Notes: generated by a model not told the origin, from the sequence alone. 64,000 bases of DNA from Bradyrhizobium diversitatis (GCF_016031635.1 NZ_JACEGD010000009.1:134872-198871); one strand, 5' to 3'; numbered from the stretch's first letter, positions 16,146-25,082 are shown. Program-made: numbers and translations.

Positions 16146-16717
16146 TCAGGCCCGCTTCATCGTCCGGAAGGTGATGGAGTAGCGGCGCGCCTCGATCGGG
16201 GGGGCATGCTGTGCTCCCATTGCGACCGCGCCTCGCCCTCCATCATGTAGAGCGAGCGCGGCAGGGCCTCGAGCGTGTGGCGTTCCCATCTGTCCCCGTT
16301 GCGGCGGCGGAAGCGGAATTTGCAGGGCGAGCCGAGCGACAGGCCCAGGACCTTGTCGAAGTGCGGCTTGTCGCGGTGCCAGCCGATGCCGACGCCGACC
16401 TCATATTCGGTGCACAGCACCTGCCGAACGCTGCCCTCCGCCAGCTGCGCCCATGCCACGACCTGCCGCGCGACGGGCAGCAGCCAGTCCGGGATCGGCT
16501 CCGCCTCGGCCAGCCGCTGCAGCGAATAGTCATAGCGATAGCCGAACGAGGCCACGCGCCGGTTGCCCTCGAAGGCGCCGAACTGGAAGCGCTGGAGCGG
16601 CAATGCTGCGATGCGGTCGATCAAGTCCTGCTCGACCGCGGCATCGATGAAGTCGTCCGTATGGCGAAGCCCCGCAGGGCCCGCTTCCGGTTCGGCGAAC
16701 AAACCAAGCTGCGTCAT
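16146..16717 (-). pseudogene. alkB: AlkB-like 2-oxoglutarate/Fe(II) dioxygenase, frameshifted in a C7 tract
   Basis: The frame starts MTQLGLFAEPEAGPAG at 16715-16717 and encodes a small AlkB-type demethylase that would repair alkylated bases by oxidative dealkylation. The Fe(II) ligands are visible in GIGWHRDKPHFD. Near the 3' end the coding strand has seven C residues (plus-strand G7 at 16198-16204). The current frame then reads SMPPRSRRAATPS and stops at 16157. A tract of five or eight C would give SMPPIEARRYSITFRTMKRA and a stop at 16146, which is the family C-terminus. The RYSITFR motif carries the 2-oxoglutarate-binding arginines, so the frameshifted product should be inactive unless the tract length varies or is a sequencing error. 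Confidence 0.85.
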
Positions 16718-16796
16718 GCCTCGCATTTCCGTGATGGAACCTAATGGCGGCTGCTGCGACTTATCTATGACGCGGGAAGAAACGTGCGAGGCTGTC

Positions 16797-16937
16797 ATGG
16801 CAGAGAAGCATACCGCCGATCCGGTCGAGATCATGCGGGCGACCGGTCATCCTGAGCTTGAATATGCCGCGGGCTGGACCATCGCAGGTCTCGTCACCAT
16901 CGGCACCATCGTCGCCGCCTGGGTGTTCGCGATCTGA
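16797..16937 (+). CDS. Small single-span membrane protein
   Basis: A 46-residue protein: a short polar N-terminus (MAEKHTADPVEIMRATGHPE) followed by one hydrophobic helix of about 20 residues ending VAAWVFAI. GAGG five to eight bases before ATG 16797 supports this start; an in-frame ATG at 16767 is possible. It overlaps no other gene and is divergent from alkB. The function is unknown. The dispersed palindrome at 16938 follows directly and probably ends its transcript. Confidence 0.55.
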   Translation: MAEKHTADPVEIMRATGHPELEYAAGWTIAGLVTIGTIVAAWVFAI

Positions 16938-16984
16938 GGCATGATCCGGAAAAGTGTGAAGCGGTTTTCCGGATAGATCATGCC
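16938..16984. repeat. REP-like palindrome / bidirectional terminator
   Basis: GGCATGATCCGGAAAA pairs with TTTTCCGGATAGATCATGCC (one two-base bulge) around an 11-nt loop, giving a stem of about 16 bp. It lies between convergent genes. The sequence matches a very common rhizobial dispersed palindrome as I remember it. Confidence 0.8.
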
Positions 16985-17019
16985 TCAACAAAAAGCTGAG
17001 AGGCGATGCGCATCGCACC

Positions 17020-18606
17020 TCAGGCCACAGGGAATTGCAGCTCGAAGGCGACGCCGTCGCCGGTCGGCTTGAGCTTGATCGAGCCGCCATGGCTCGCCAT
17101 CACCGCCCGCGCGATCGCCAGCCCCATTCCAGTACCGCCCTGGTCGCGGCGGGTGGTGAAGAACGCATCGAAAATCCGGTCGCGGTTGGGCGCCGAGATC
17201 AGCTCGCCGTCGTTGCTCACGGTCAGCCGCAGGGTGGTGCGCTCGTCGACCGCCTCCAGCCTGATCGTCCCGGCCTTGTGCCGCACCGCGTTGTCGGCGA
17301 GATGCGACAGCACGATCAGCGCCTTCTCGCCGGACATGCCGATCGCCCGGTCGAGGCTGCCGCTGGCTTCGATCGAGCTTGCCGGAAACCTGTTCCGGAG
17401 GTCGGCGATCACGGGTGCAAGCTCGGTGCGCTCGTTCTGCGGCAGGCTTTCGGCGCGGGCGAGCTCGCGCAGCCGCTGCGCCATCGCCTCCAGCCGCTGG
17501 GTGTCGGACAGGATGTTGGCGATGAATGTCGTCTGCTCGGCCGGCGTCAGGCCCTCGGCCTTGCCTTGAAGTGAATCCTGCAACAGCTCGGCCGCGCCCT
17601 TGATCGAGGTCAGCGGCGATTTCAGTTCGTGGGTGAGGTGTGCCGAGAACGTCGCGATGTAGTCCGAACGCCGCGCCAGCTGCTCGGCCATGCCGAGGAA
17701 GCTGTGCGAGAGCTGGGCGAACTCCCGTGTGCCGTAGTGCCGGAGCGGCCGGAACGCCTCGCGGTCACCGCGGCCGATTCTGGCGGCGCGATCGATCAGC
17801 TCGCGCATCGGCAGCGTGATGGTGCGCGAGAACACGAGCCCGATCGCGATGGTGCCGAGGAGCACGGCCAGCCCCGCCAGCACGAACTTGGCCCGCTCCT
17901 GGTAGAGGTGGTCGAAGATGTTGCTCGGCGTCCGCGTGGCGTAGATCACCCCCGCGACGCGATTGTCGACAATGACCGGCATCGCCGAGAACACGTGCAC
18001 GCCGAGGCCCCGGCTGAAGGAATAGATCGGCGGCGGCGGCTTGTCCGGCACGCGGTTGCGCAAGGTGGCGCGGTATTGCCCGTGCAGCGCGTCCGCGACC
18101 TCCTCGATATGCGCAAGGGATTGCCCGACCTCCTGCCGGCCGGCGATCACCACGCCTTGCGGATCGAGGATGCGAAAGCCCGCCAGCGTCACCTTCTGCG
18201 TCTCGCGGATGATCGGCGTCAGTCTTGCGCCGATCTCGACATAGGCGGGCTGCGCCGGCCGGGGTGCAGCCTGGGCATCCGGCCGCCGCCGCAGCAGATC
18301 GTTCGCGGTGAGATCGAGCCCGGGGCGGATCGGCGTGACCTGGTCACCGGGATCGGGCAGCACGCCCGGTGGCACCTCGGCGCCCAGCGTGAGGCCGCTG
18401 TCGAGCCTTGCTGCAACCTCCTGCGCATAGATCGTCGCCAGCACGCGGCTCTGCGCGATCAGCTCGGCCTGGGTCTGTCGGATGAGCTGGTTGTCGTAGA
18501 GGCGAAAGAAGAACAGGCCGACCAGTGGCAGGATGGCGACGGTGGCCAGCACCGTGAAGATGACCAGCCCCAGCGACGGCCGCCATTTATCTGGCGCCGC
18601 GCTCAT
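17020..18606 (-). CDS. Membrane sensor histidine kinase (CreC/ChvG-like architecture)
   Basis: A 528-residue kinase. A first membrane helix (about residues 12-32) and a second (about 255-275) flank a periplasmic sensor of roughly 220 residues. A HAMP linker follows (FSRTITLPMRELIDRAARIG). The phosphoacceptor is His326 in FSAHLTHELKSPLTS, and the ATPase shows N (LADNAVRHK), G1 (SNDGELI), F (FDAFFTT) and G2 (GGTGMGLAIARAV) boxes. In the G1 box DxGxG is changed to SNDGEL, yet the G2 box is intact. The start ATG at 18604-18606 overlaps the stop of the regulator gene as ATGA. Together with that regulator and the DUF4173 gene it forms a three-gene operon. The signal is unknown; a cell-envelope stimulus is plausible from the large periplasmic domain. 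Confidence 0.9.
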   Translation of the reverse strand: MSAAPDKWRPSLGLVIFTVLATVAILPLVGLFFFRLYDNQLIRQTQAELIAQSRVLATIYAQEVAARLDSGLTLGAEVPPGVLPDPGDQVTPIRPGLDLTANDLLRRRPDAQAAPRPAQPAYVEIGARLTPIIRETQKVTLAGFRILDPQGVVIAGRQEVGQSLAHIEEVADALHGQYRATLRNRVPDKPPPPIYSFSRGLGVHVFSAMPVIVDNRVAGVIYATRTPSNIFDHLYQERAKFVLAGLAVLLGTIAIGLVFSRTITLPMRELIDRAARIGRGDREAFRPLRHYGTREFAQLSHSFLGMAEQLARRSDYIATFSAHLTHELKSPLTSIKGAAELLQDSLQGKAEGLTPAEQTTFIANILSDTQRLEAMAQRLRELARAESLPQNERTELAPVIADLRNRFPASSIEASGSLDRAIGMSGEKALIVLSHLADNAVRHKAGTIRLEAVDERTTLRLTVSNDGELISAPNRDRIFDAFFTTRRDQGGTGMGLAIARAVMASHGGSIKLKPTGDGVAFELQFPVA

Positions 18607-19307
18607 GCCTCTTTCTCGCAGCGGCCGAGCTTGAAGCCGACGCCGTGGATGGTCTCGATGACGTTGTCGCAAGCCAGCGCCGCGAGCTTGGCGCGGATAT
18701 TGCGGATGTGGCTGTCGATGGTGCGGTCGGAGACCTGGATGTTGAGCTGATAGGCGGCCCGCATCAGCTGCTCGCGATTGAAAACCGATGTGGGGCGGGT
18801 CAGGAAGGCGCGCAGGATACCGAACTCGATCGCGGTCAGTTTCAGCGGTGTCCCTGCAAATGAAGCCACGTGCTGTTCGGGATCGATCAGGAGACTGCCT
18901 TGCGACAGCGCGGTGGGAACCGCCTTGGCCTCGCCATTGCGCGGGCTGAGGCGACGCAGGATGACGTTGACCCGCGCCACCAGCTCGCGCGGGCTGAACG
19001 GCTTGGTCACGTAGTCGTCGCCGCCGATCTCGAGGCCGAGGATGCGGTCGATCTCCTCGTCGCGGGCCGACAGGAACAGGATCGGCACGTCGGACGTCTT
19101 GCGGATCTCGCGGCAAACGTCGAGGCCGTCGAACTCGGGCATGCCGATGTCGAGCACGATGAGGTCGGGCCTGTCGGCGGCAAAGCGGAGAAGCGCCTCC
19201 TTGCCGTCGCGCGCCTCGATCACGTCCATGCCGGCCTTCTTCAGGGCGACGCGGATGACCTCGCGAATGTGGCCCTCGTCGTCGACGATGAGAATGCGAT
19301 TCGCCAA
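18603..19307 (-). CDS. OmpR/PhoB-family response regulator (CreB-like)
   Basis: A 234-residue regulator with a receiver (VDDEGH, phosphoacceptor Asp53 in IVLDIGMPEFD, FLSAR, VTKPFSP) and an OmpR-type winged helix (about residues 140-230, ending TIHGVGFKLG). It is cotranscribed with the histidine kinase, whose ATG overlaps its stop codon. The DUF4173 membrane gene ends about 19 bp upstream. The three genes thus look like one unit in which the membrane protein may be either a signal partner or a target. Confidence 0.9.
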   Translation of the reverse strand: MANRILIVDDEGHIREVIRVALKKAGMDVIEARDGKEALLRFAADRPDLIVLDIGMPEFDGLDVCREIRKTSDVPILFLSARDEEIDRILGLEIGGDDYVTKPFSPRELVARVNVILRRLSPRNGEAKAVPTALSQGSLLIDPEQHVASFAGTPLKLTAIEFGILRAFLTRPTSVFNREQLMRAAYQLNIQVSDRTIDSHIRNIRAKLAALACDNVIETIHGVGFKLGRCEKEA

Positions 19308-19326
19308 GAAATTCTCCGCTGTCTCG

Positions 19327-20826
19327 TCAGCCCGCCAACCGGCTGCCGGACCTGGTTTCCGCCTGGGCGTCCAGCCTGCGCTGGAGCCGCCAGCTTCGGA
19401 AGCTCCAACTCCGCCAGGCCAGGTCCTGGCGCTGCTGTTCTACAAGCCTGTCTCGCTGTGACACAAGGCAGCCCTCGCTGGCGCCGGGCCGCAGCGCGAT
19501 CGCCCTGTCGATGGCGGGCAGCGCCTGCGGCCCGAGCGTCAGGAGATAGTCGATGTCGATCTGCACGCCGTTGCCCGATGCCTCCCGGCTGTGGGTGACA
19601 TTGTAGTCGGCAATGAAGGCGTCGAAGTTCACCAGCGAGCAGCCGTACAGCACGATCGTCAACGCGATCAGGTTGGCGCCGATCAGCCATTGGTTGGACC
19701 GGTTGAGGGCGATGCGGGTCACGATCAGGACCAGTCCGAGCGCGACCAGCCCCATCCAGATGAAGGCCGCGATGCGCCAGTAAGTCAGCATGTAGATGTC
19801 GACATAGAGATCGAGGCGGAGGATGGAGGAGGCGACCAGAAGCACGTTCTGCCCGACCCAGAGATAGACCAGCGGCCGGATCACCTTCGATTTCTCGGCC
19901 GGTCCGCCCGGTCGCATCGCGACCAGGACGAAGGCGGCAGCGAGCAGCGCGGTCGCGATCAGCGGGTAGGCGCCGCGATGGGCGTAGGACGCATAGGTCA
20001 GGTTCTCGGGCAGCGCGACGTGGCCCCAGAGATAGATGGCGTCGAGAATCGACTGTGCCGCGAACAGCAGATTGAACAAGATCAGCGAGCGCAGGATGGT
20101 GGAGGGGCCCAGAAACTCCGGCGACACGAAGGGCGGCAGCGGCTCCGCGACGTCCGTTTCGGCGGCGGCAACCTTCTTGCGCCGCCAGCGCACATGGATG
20201 AACGGCCAGACCAGCGCCAGCATCAGGATCCAGAACAGCACGCGCCAGACGCTGACATATTCGAAGATGATCTTCGGATTGAGCAGCGACACCCATTGCT
20301 CGATCACCGGATTGGCGGCGGCGAACAGCGCCACGAACACGGTGCTCAGCACCGCCGGCATCAACCAGAGCGCGATGCCGCGGGTGAACGCCGACATGTT
20401 GCAGACCTGAAGCGCGTCGGGGAAGAATCTGAAGGGACCGAACAGGACAAGGTTTCGCAGTGCGCGGGCGCGTTCCGCGAGGCCGGTCGTCTCCGGATTG
20501 GTTGCGAGCAGCAAGGCGATGGCCAGCGCTGCGACGAGAATCAGCAACGAAAGCGTGTTGAGCTCCTCGATGGCCGGCACGAGACCGAGTGCAACGATCG
20601 CGCCGCCGGTTACTGCGCGGCGAAAGTCCAGCGCCGCACGGTTGGCAAGCAGAGAGGCGCAGGCAATCGCGACCGCCAGGATCACCAGGGACATTCCGAT
20701 CCGCCGGCCGTAGAGCAGAAAGTCGCCAAGTGCGGCGAGCAGCAGTGCCATTGCGAGCTTGGCCGACAGTGCCGAAGGCCTGATCGGTGGAATGTCCGTC
20801 GTCGATGTCGAAGCCAGGCTCGTCAT
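19327..20826 (-). CDS. DUF4173 family polytopic membrane protein
   Basis: A 499-residue inner-membrane protein with about ten to twelve hydrophobic segments between residues 20 and 400 and a charged C-terminal tail of about 80 residues rich in Arg and Gln. The pattern (NLVLFGPFRFFPDALQVC, FLGPSTILRSLILFNLLFAAQ, SYAHRGAYPLIATALLAA) matches what I know of DUF4173 proteins, which have no established function. It is the first gene of the operon with the OmpR-type regulator and histidine kinase, so a role in envelope sensing is likely but inferred. It diverges from the GH3 gene, sharing a 186-bp promoter region. Confidence 0.82.
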   Translation of the reverse strand: MTSLASTSTTDIPPIRPSALSAKLAMALLLAALGDFLLYGRRIGMSLVILAVAIACASLLANRAALDFRRAVTGGAIVALGLVPAIEELNTLSLLILVAALAIALLLATNPETTGLAERARALRNLVLFGPFRFFPDALQVCNMSAFTRGIALWLMPAVLSTVFVALFAAANPVIEQWVSLLNPKIIFEYVSVWRVLFWILMLALVWPFIHVRWRRKKVAAAETDVAEPLPPFVSPEFLGPSTILRSLILFNLLFAAQSILDAIYLWGHVALPENLTYASYAHRGAYPLIATALLAAAFVLVAMRPGGPAEKSKVIRPLVYLWVGQNVLLVASSILRLDLYVDIYMLTYWRIAAFIWMGLVALGLVLIVTRIALNRSNQWLIGANLIALTIVLYGCSLVNFDAFIADYNVTHSREASGNGVQIDIDYLLTLGPQALPAIDRAIALRPGASEGCLVSQRDRLVEQQRQDLAWRSWSFRSWRLQRRLDAQAETRSGSRLAG

Positions 20827-21012
20827 GTCCAGAAGATTCTCCGTGATGGGGCATCACGAATTCTGGACGGCGCTCGTGCAGAAGTCGGGATCATCGCCTG
20901 CACGGTTTCAGGAGTCTTTTGCAGTTTTCGTGCAGACCCGAGTTTGTCTCTCGCGCAGCGTCAACCGCTTTGATAGGTGCGAAGCATTCGCTCCAATCGC
21001 GAGTGCTGCATC

Positions 21013-22395
21013 ATGCAATTCCTCAATCGCCTCTGTCTCGTCCTGCTCTGGCTGGCCACGCCGCTCGCCGCATTCGCGGCAGCGAACAAGAATGACCCCT
21101 ATTTGCTCGTGCTACGCGGCGCCGGAAACATCGCGCTTGTCGTCGCAAGCATCCTGGTCGTCATCGTCCTGCTGCGTCGCGGGCATTGGCGCAGCATTGC
21201 GGGCAAGCTGCTCGTCACGCTCTGGTGCCTGCCGCCGCTGCTGATGTCCGCCGCGCATGTCAGGTTCGAGCTGCGCAAGCACGCCGTTCTCAGCGTGAGC
21301 GCCGCCGAGGCTCGCCAGCTCGGACCACATTTCATGGTCGGGTATTCGTCCTTTCCGGAGGTTGCGCGTCTCGCCGAGCAGGGATTGATCGGCGGCGTCT
21401 ACGTCACCCGGCACAACATCCGGGGACGGACGATCGAGGCGCTGCGGGCCGAGATCGCGGCGCTTCAGCACAAGCGGCGCGCCGCAGGCCTACCGCCGCT
21501 GGTCGTTGCGGCCGATCAGGAGGGCGGCATCGTCGGGCATCTCGCGCCGCCGCTGACCAAGGTGCCGGCACTGGCGACGCTCACCGGGCTCGCGCCCGGC
21601 GACCAGCAGGCCAGGGCAGAAGAGTTCGGCCGCATCCACGGCCGAGAGCTTGCAGATCTCGGCGTCAACCTCAATCTCGCGCCGGTGCTCGACCTGAAGC
21701 CGCCGGTTCGCCGCAATCGCCTCGATTTTCACACGCTGATCGGCCAGCGCGCGATCGCGGCCGATCCCGCGGTCGTCAGCACGATCGCGAGCGCCTATGT
21801 CCGGGGGCTGGAGGAGTCGGGCGTCGGTGCCACGCTCAAGCATTTCCCCGGCATTGGGCGCGTGCGCGATGACACGCATCATTTCAGCGCCAGTCTCGAC
21901 ACGCCGGTGAAGGAATTGGAGGCAACCGACTGGCTGCCGTTCCGCGAGGTGCTGTCGCACTCGCGGAGCGCTCTGATGGTCGGCCATGTCACGCTCACCG
22001 CTGTCGATCCCGACCGCGCCGCATCGCATTCGAAGCGTGTGGTCGAGGGAATCGTTCGTGGGAAATGGGGTTACCAGGGCGTGGTGATGACGGACGATCT
22101 CGTCATGGGCGCAATCTACCAGAACGACGTCTGCAGGGCCGTAGTGGAGGCGATCAACGCCGGCGTCGACATGCTGCTGGTCGCCTATGACGGCGCGCAA
22201 TTCTATCGGGTCTTTTCGTGTGCCCTGGATGCATCGCGGCAGGACAGGCTCGACGCAGCGATGCTGCGCGCGAGCGCGGCGCGGTTGGAACTGCGCTCGC
22301 CGGCCGCACAGGCCGGAGCGGTCTCACCCGTTGGAAGCACACTTGGGATGATGGGCATGCCTGCTGCCCCGCGCGCGATGGCGCGGGGCGGTTGA
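21013..22395 (+). CDS. Glycoside hydrolase family 3 (NagZ-like) with membrane N-terminus
   Basis: A 460-residue protein. About three hydrophobic segments occupy residues 4-90, so the enzyme is anchored to or exported across the membrane, unlike cytosolic NagZ. The GH3 catalytic barrel follows: HFMVGYSS, DQEGGIVGHL, the LKHFPGIG motif whose His/Lys region binds substrate, and VMTDDLVMGAI with the nucleophile aspartate. NagZ-type enzymes release N-acetylglucosamine from peptidoglycan fragments or beta-glucosides; the substrate here is unproven. The start at 21013 was preferred over 20977 because the hydrophobic segment begins there. It is divergent from the DUF4173 operon, which may link both to envelope turnover. 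Confidence 0.85.
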   Translation: MQFLNRLCLVLLWLATPLAAFAAANKNDPYLLVLRGAGNIALVVASILVVIVLLRRGHWRSIAGKLLVTLWCLPPLLMSAAHVRFELRKHAVLSVSAAEARQLGPHFMVGYSSFPEVARLAEQGLIGGVYVTRHNIRGRTIEALRAEIAALQHKRRAAGLPPLVVAADQEGGIVGHLAPPLTKVPALATLTGLAPGDQQARAEEFGRIHGRELADLGVNLNLAPVLDLKPPVRRNRLDFHTLIGQRAIAADPAVVSTIASAYVRGLEESGVGATLKHFPGIGRVRDDTHHFSASLDTPVKELEATDWLPFREVLSHSRSALMVGHVTLTAVDPDRAASHSKRVVEGIVRGKWGYQGVVMTDDLVMGAIYQNDVCRAVVEAINAGVDMLLVAYDGAQFYRVFSCALDASRQDRLDAAMLRASAARLELRSPAAQAGAVSPVGSTLGMMGMPAAPRAMARGG

Positions 22396-22428
22396 ACTCG
22401 GGCGCCTGCGCGTCGCGACGGGCGCGGC

Positions 22429-23700
22429 CTATTCGGCCTGCTCCAGCGCCGCCGGCATCTTCGCCACGGACATCAGCGACCGCGCCACCTGATTGAGCAG
22501 GAGATCGGCGTTCTCCTCTTCCGCGAGCGACTTCGACAGCAGCGCGACGATGGCGCTGTGCCGGAGCTGCTGCGCAAGGTTGCGTGCGGTGGTGTAGCCG
22601 GACATCTCGTAATGTTCGACGCGTTGGGCCGCCGAGATCAGCGCAAGGTCGGCGGCTGCGTCCTCCTTCTCTTCGCCTTCCTTCATGACTTCCTGGCCTT
22701 CCTCGATCAGGCCCATCATGCCCTTGCAGGGCTTGGCCCGTGCATTCTCGCCGAGCAGCTCGAAGCATTCATTGATGCGCTCGACCTGGTTCTCCGTCTC
22801 GGCCAGATGCTGCTCGAACAGTTCCCGCAGCTGGTCGAAGCGCGCGGCCTGAGCCATCTTGGGAAGCGCCTTGGTCAACTGTTTCTCGGCATGGAGGATG
22901 TCGCGCAGCTCGTGAAGCAGAAGGTCGGTGAGGCCCGCCTCGTCGACGGGCGACGAGCTCTCCGCGACGATCGACGGGGCCGCGCCGGGGTCCGAAGACT
23001 GGAGGGCAGGCGATTCTGTGAATACCCAGTCCTCGCCTTCGTTCCAGGGACCGCGGGTGTCGATCTCGCCGTGATCACCGCTGCCGGTGGAATCGTTGAA
23101 ATACTGGTTCACGAGGCCCGGCGTCGGCGCGATCCTGCCGATGCTGAAGGCCGGCTTCGACAGGCTTTCGAGTGCCCGTGCGAACGCCTTCATATGGGTA
23201 ATCTCTCTCGTCATCAGGAACTGCAGCGCGTCCTTGCTGCCGGCGTCGTCGCAGAAATTGATCAGTCGTTCGTAGACGATCTTTGCCCGTGCTTCGGCGG
23301 CGATGTTGCTGCGGAGATCGACGTCGAGCTCGCCGGTGATCTTGAGATAGTCGGCAGTCCAGGGATTGCCTTGCGAATTGAACAGGTTGACGCCGCCGCC
23401 GCCGGCAATCGCAATCAGCGGATCGGCTTCGGCCGCCTGGCGATCGTTCTTCGAAGGCGCGAGGTGCATGCGGGCAAGGCAACCGACGACTTCGAGATGG
23501 CTGAGCTCTTCGGTGCCGATATCCATCAACAGGTCCTTGCGGTCGGGATCCTCGCAATTCAGCCCCTGAATCGAATATTGCATCGCCGCCGCAAGTTCCC
23601 CGTTGGCGCCGCCGAACTGCTCGAGGAGCATATTGCCGAAGCGCGGATCGGGTTCGTCGACGCGCACGGTGAACATCAGCTTCTTGACGTGGTGGTACAT
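22429..23700 (-). CDS. Manganese catalase fused to a DUF892 (YciE-like) ferritin domain
   Basis: A 423-residue fusion. Residues about 1-215 match non-haem manganese catalase: MYHHVKKLMFTVRVDEPDPR at the start, then helices carrying the dimanganese ligands (LEQFGG.NGELAAAMQYS, DIGTEELSHLEVV, NIAAEARAKIVYERL, MTREITHMKAF). A linker of about 40 residues rich in Ser, Pro and Glu leads to a DUF892/YciE-type four-helix bundle (LLLHELRDILHAEKQLTKAL, then EQHLAETENQVERI and HYEMSGYTTARNLA). Catalase would disproportionate hydrogen peroxide; DUF892 proteins are ferritin-like and stress-induced. The fusion suggests joint metal handling and peroxide removal. It stands alone on its strand, convergent with the GH3 gene. 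Confidence 0.88.
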   Translation of the reverse strand: MYHHVKKLMFTVRVDEPDPRFGNMLLEQFGGANGELAAAMQYSIQGLNCEDPDRKDLLMDIGTEELSHLEVVGCLARMHLAPSKNDRQAAEADPLIAIAGGGGVNLFNSQGNPWTADYLKITGELDVDLRSNIAAEARAKIVYERLINFCDDAGSKDALQFLMTREITHMKAFARALESLSKPAFSIGRIAPTPGLVNQYFNDSTGSGDHGEIDTRGPWNEGEDWVFTESPALQSSDPGAAPSIVAESSSPVDEAGLTDLLLHELRDILHAEKQLTKALPKMAQAARFDQLRELFEQHLAETENQVERINECFELLGENARAKPCKGMMGLIEEGQEVMKEGEEKEDAAADLALISAAQRVEHYEMSGYTTARNLAQQLRHSAIVALLSKSLAEEENADLLLNQVARSLMSVAKMPAALEQAE

Positions 23701-23979
23701 GGGACGGCTCGCGCTGTGAGGGAAACTACGGCGACAACGGGCCCTCGGAATGTTCGTTCCTAGTCATCTCAAAATTCGGATTTCGTTCCAGATTGGTCTG
23801 GCGGGGCGGCTTGAGCCCGTCCCGGCAATAGAGTAGCGACGGAGCAATTGGCCTCCGCCGCTCCCCCGCGCCTGTGGACCAGCTCGCATGCGGTCGAGGG
23901 GCCGGCGGTCTCATCACGCATTGTGCTTCGAATGCAGGTGCGTTATGGCTCTCGCGCTTTCCAGAGGCGGAGACGAGCT

Positions 23980-24186
23980 TTGTCGAAACAATCCCTGCGC
24001 GAGGAGGCCGAACGCCTGATCCGCGAATCGATGGAAAAGAAGACCATCGTCGTCAAGCAGGGCACGACCCGCATCGAGGCGGTCTGCGGCAAATGCGGCG
24101 CCCCGAACCGGGTCCAGGCGGAAAAGGGCCAGGCCCGCGTCAAGTTCGCCTGCAAGCAGTGTGGGCACAAGCAAGAGACGTTGTAG
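23980..24186 (+). CDS. Small zinc-ribbon protein
   Basis: From the TTG at 23980 the product is 68 residues, beginning SKQSLREEAERLIRESMEKK. It continues to a basic stretch and a four-cysteine ribbon (CGKCGAPN... CKQCGHKQ). The open frame extends upstream to 23848 but that part is arginine-rich and lacks helix pattern, so the TTG preceded by GGAG is the better start. The ribbon likely binds one zinc; nucleic-acid or protein binding is a guess. It lies between the catalase-DUF892 gene (divergent) and the SDR gene (convergent). Confidence 0.65.
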   Translation: MSKQSLREEAERLIRESMEKKTIVVKQGTTRIEAVCGKCGAPNRVQAEKGQARVKFACKQCGHKQETL

Positions 24187-24236
24187 CCAGGCCCCCTGAC
24201 CTCACCGTGCTGCCGCGCTCCGGCTCCTCGCCACAG

Positions 24237-25082
24237 TCAGCGTTCTTCCACGAACTTCTTGAACGCATCGGCATAGTCCGGGTGCCAGCGCGACAATGGC
24301 GGGCGGTTCTCGACGATGTCGCCCATAGCCCAGAGCATGCGTTTCTCGTCGAGGGCCCGGGGCACGTCGTTGTCCGGGCAGAGGATGTAGAAATCGCCGG
24401 CTTCCAGCCGTGCCAGCATGAAATCGACCGTCTCATCCGGTGTCCAGGCGCCGGCCGGCTTCTCGGTGCGTCCCTTCGCGGTCAGGCCGGTGAAGACGAA
24501 GCCCGGGATCAACAGATGCGCCGTGATGTGGCAGCCCTTCGTGTTGCGCAGCTCGTGTTGCAGCGCCTCGGTGAACGCCTTCACGCCGGCCTTCGAGACA
24601 TTGTAGGCGGGGTCGCCCGGCGGCGTGGTGATGCCCTGCTTGGAACCGGTGTTGATGATCAGGCCCGGTTTGCCGCGCGCGATCATGTTCGGCGCGAAGA
24701 TTCGCGAGCCGTTGATGACGCCCCACATGTTGGCGCCGATGATGCGTTGCCAATGGTCGGGCTCGCCGAACAGCGTGCTGCCCGGCTGGATGCCGGCATT
24801 GTTCATGAGGATGTCGGTGCCGCCAAACCGCTCGCGCACCGCGCGTTCCAGTTCCGTCACGCTCTCGACCTTGCTGACATCGACGGCGGATGTCATCACG
24901 TTTGCGGGTGCCGTGACGGCTGACAGTTTTGTTGCAGTCTCCGCCAGCCGTGCCTCGTCGACATCCGCGACACATACCTTCATCCCAGTGCGCGCGAAGG
25001 CGATGGCAGCTGCAAATCCGATGCCGGATGCGCCGCCCGTGATGACGGCAACATTGTCTTTGACGATGGCGGGATGTGGCAT
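24237..25082 (-). CDS. Short-chain dehydrogenase/reductase
   Basis: A 281-residue classical SDR. It has the cofactor motif TGGASGIG (residues about 15-22), Asp-rich NAD(P) selector VADVDEAR, NNAG, the active-site Ser in NTGSKQG and the YNVSK catalytic Tyr-Lys. The SDR fold ends near residue 205, and a longer C-terminal segment (WTPDETVDFMLARLEAGDFY...) follows that is seen in a subset of NAD-dependent oxidoreductases. It is divergent from the aldehyde dehydrogenase at 25263, so the pair could form an alcohol-to-acid route; that link is inferred. Confidence 0.9.
   Translation of the reverse strand: MPHPAIVKDNVAVITGGASGIGFAAAIAFARTGMKVCVADVDEARLAETATKLSAVTAPANVMTSAVDVSKVESVTELERAVRERFGGTDILMNNAGIQPGSTLFGEPDHWQRIIGANMWGVINGSRIFAPNMIARGKPGLIINTGSKQGITTPPGDPAYNVSKAGVKAFTEALQHELRNTKGCHITAHLLIPGFVFTGLTAKGRTEKPAGAWTPDETVDFMLARLEAGDFYILCPDNDVPRALDEKRMLWAMGDIVENRPPLSRWHPDYADAFKKFVEER

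Noticed and set aside
15833..16174. Plus-strand 113-codon frame between the hydrolase and alkB genes
   Set aside because: It overlaps the hydrolase 5' end, is rich in Arg, Ser and Ala, has no ribosome site and no recognisable domain.
17020..19116. 698-codon frame spanning kinase and regulator
   Set aside because: Only the part from 18606 down has kinase homology; the upstream part is an out-of-frame reading of the regulator gene.
19241..20857. 538-codon minus-strand frame over the DUF4173 gene
   Set aside because: It is a shadow rich in Arg and Pro; the other frame has the hydrophobic helix pattern expected for the membrane protein.
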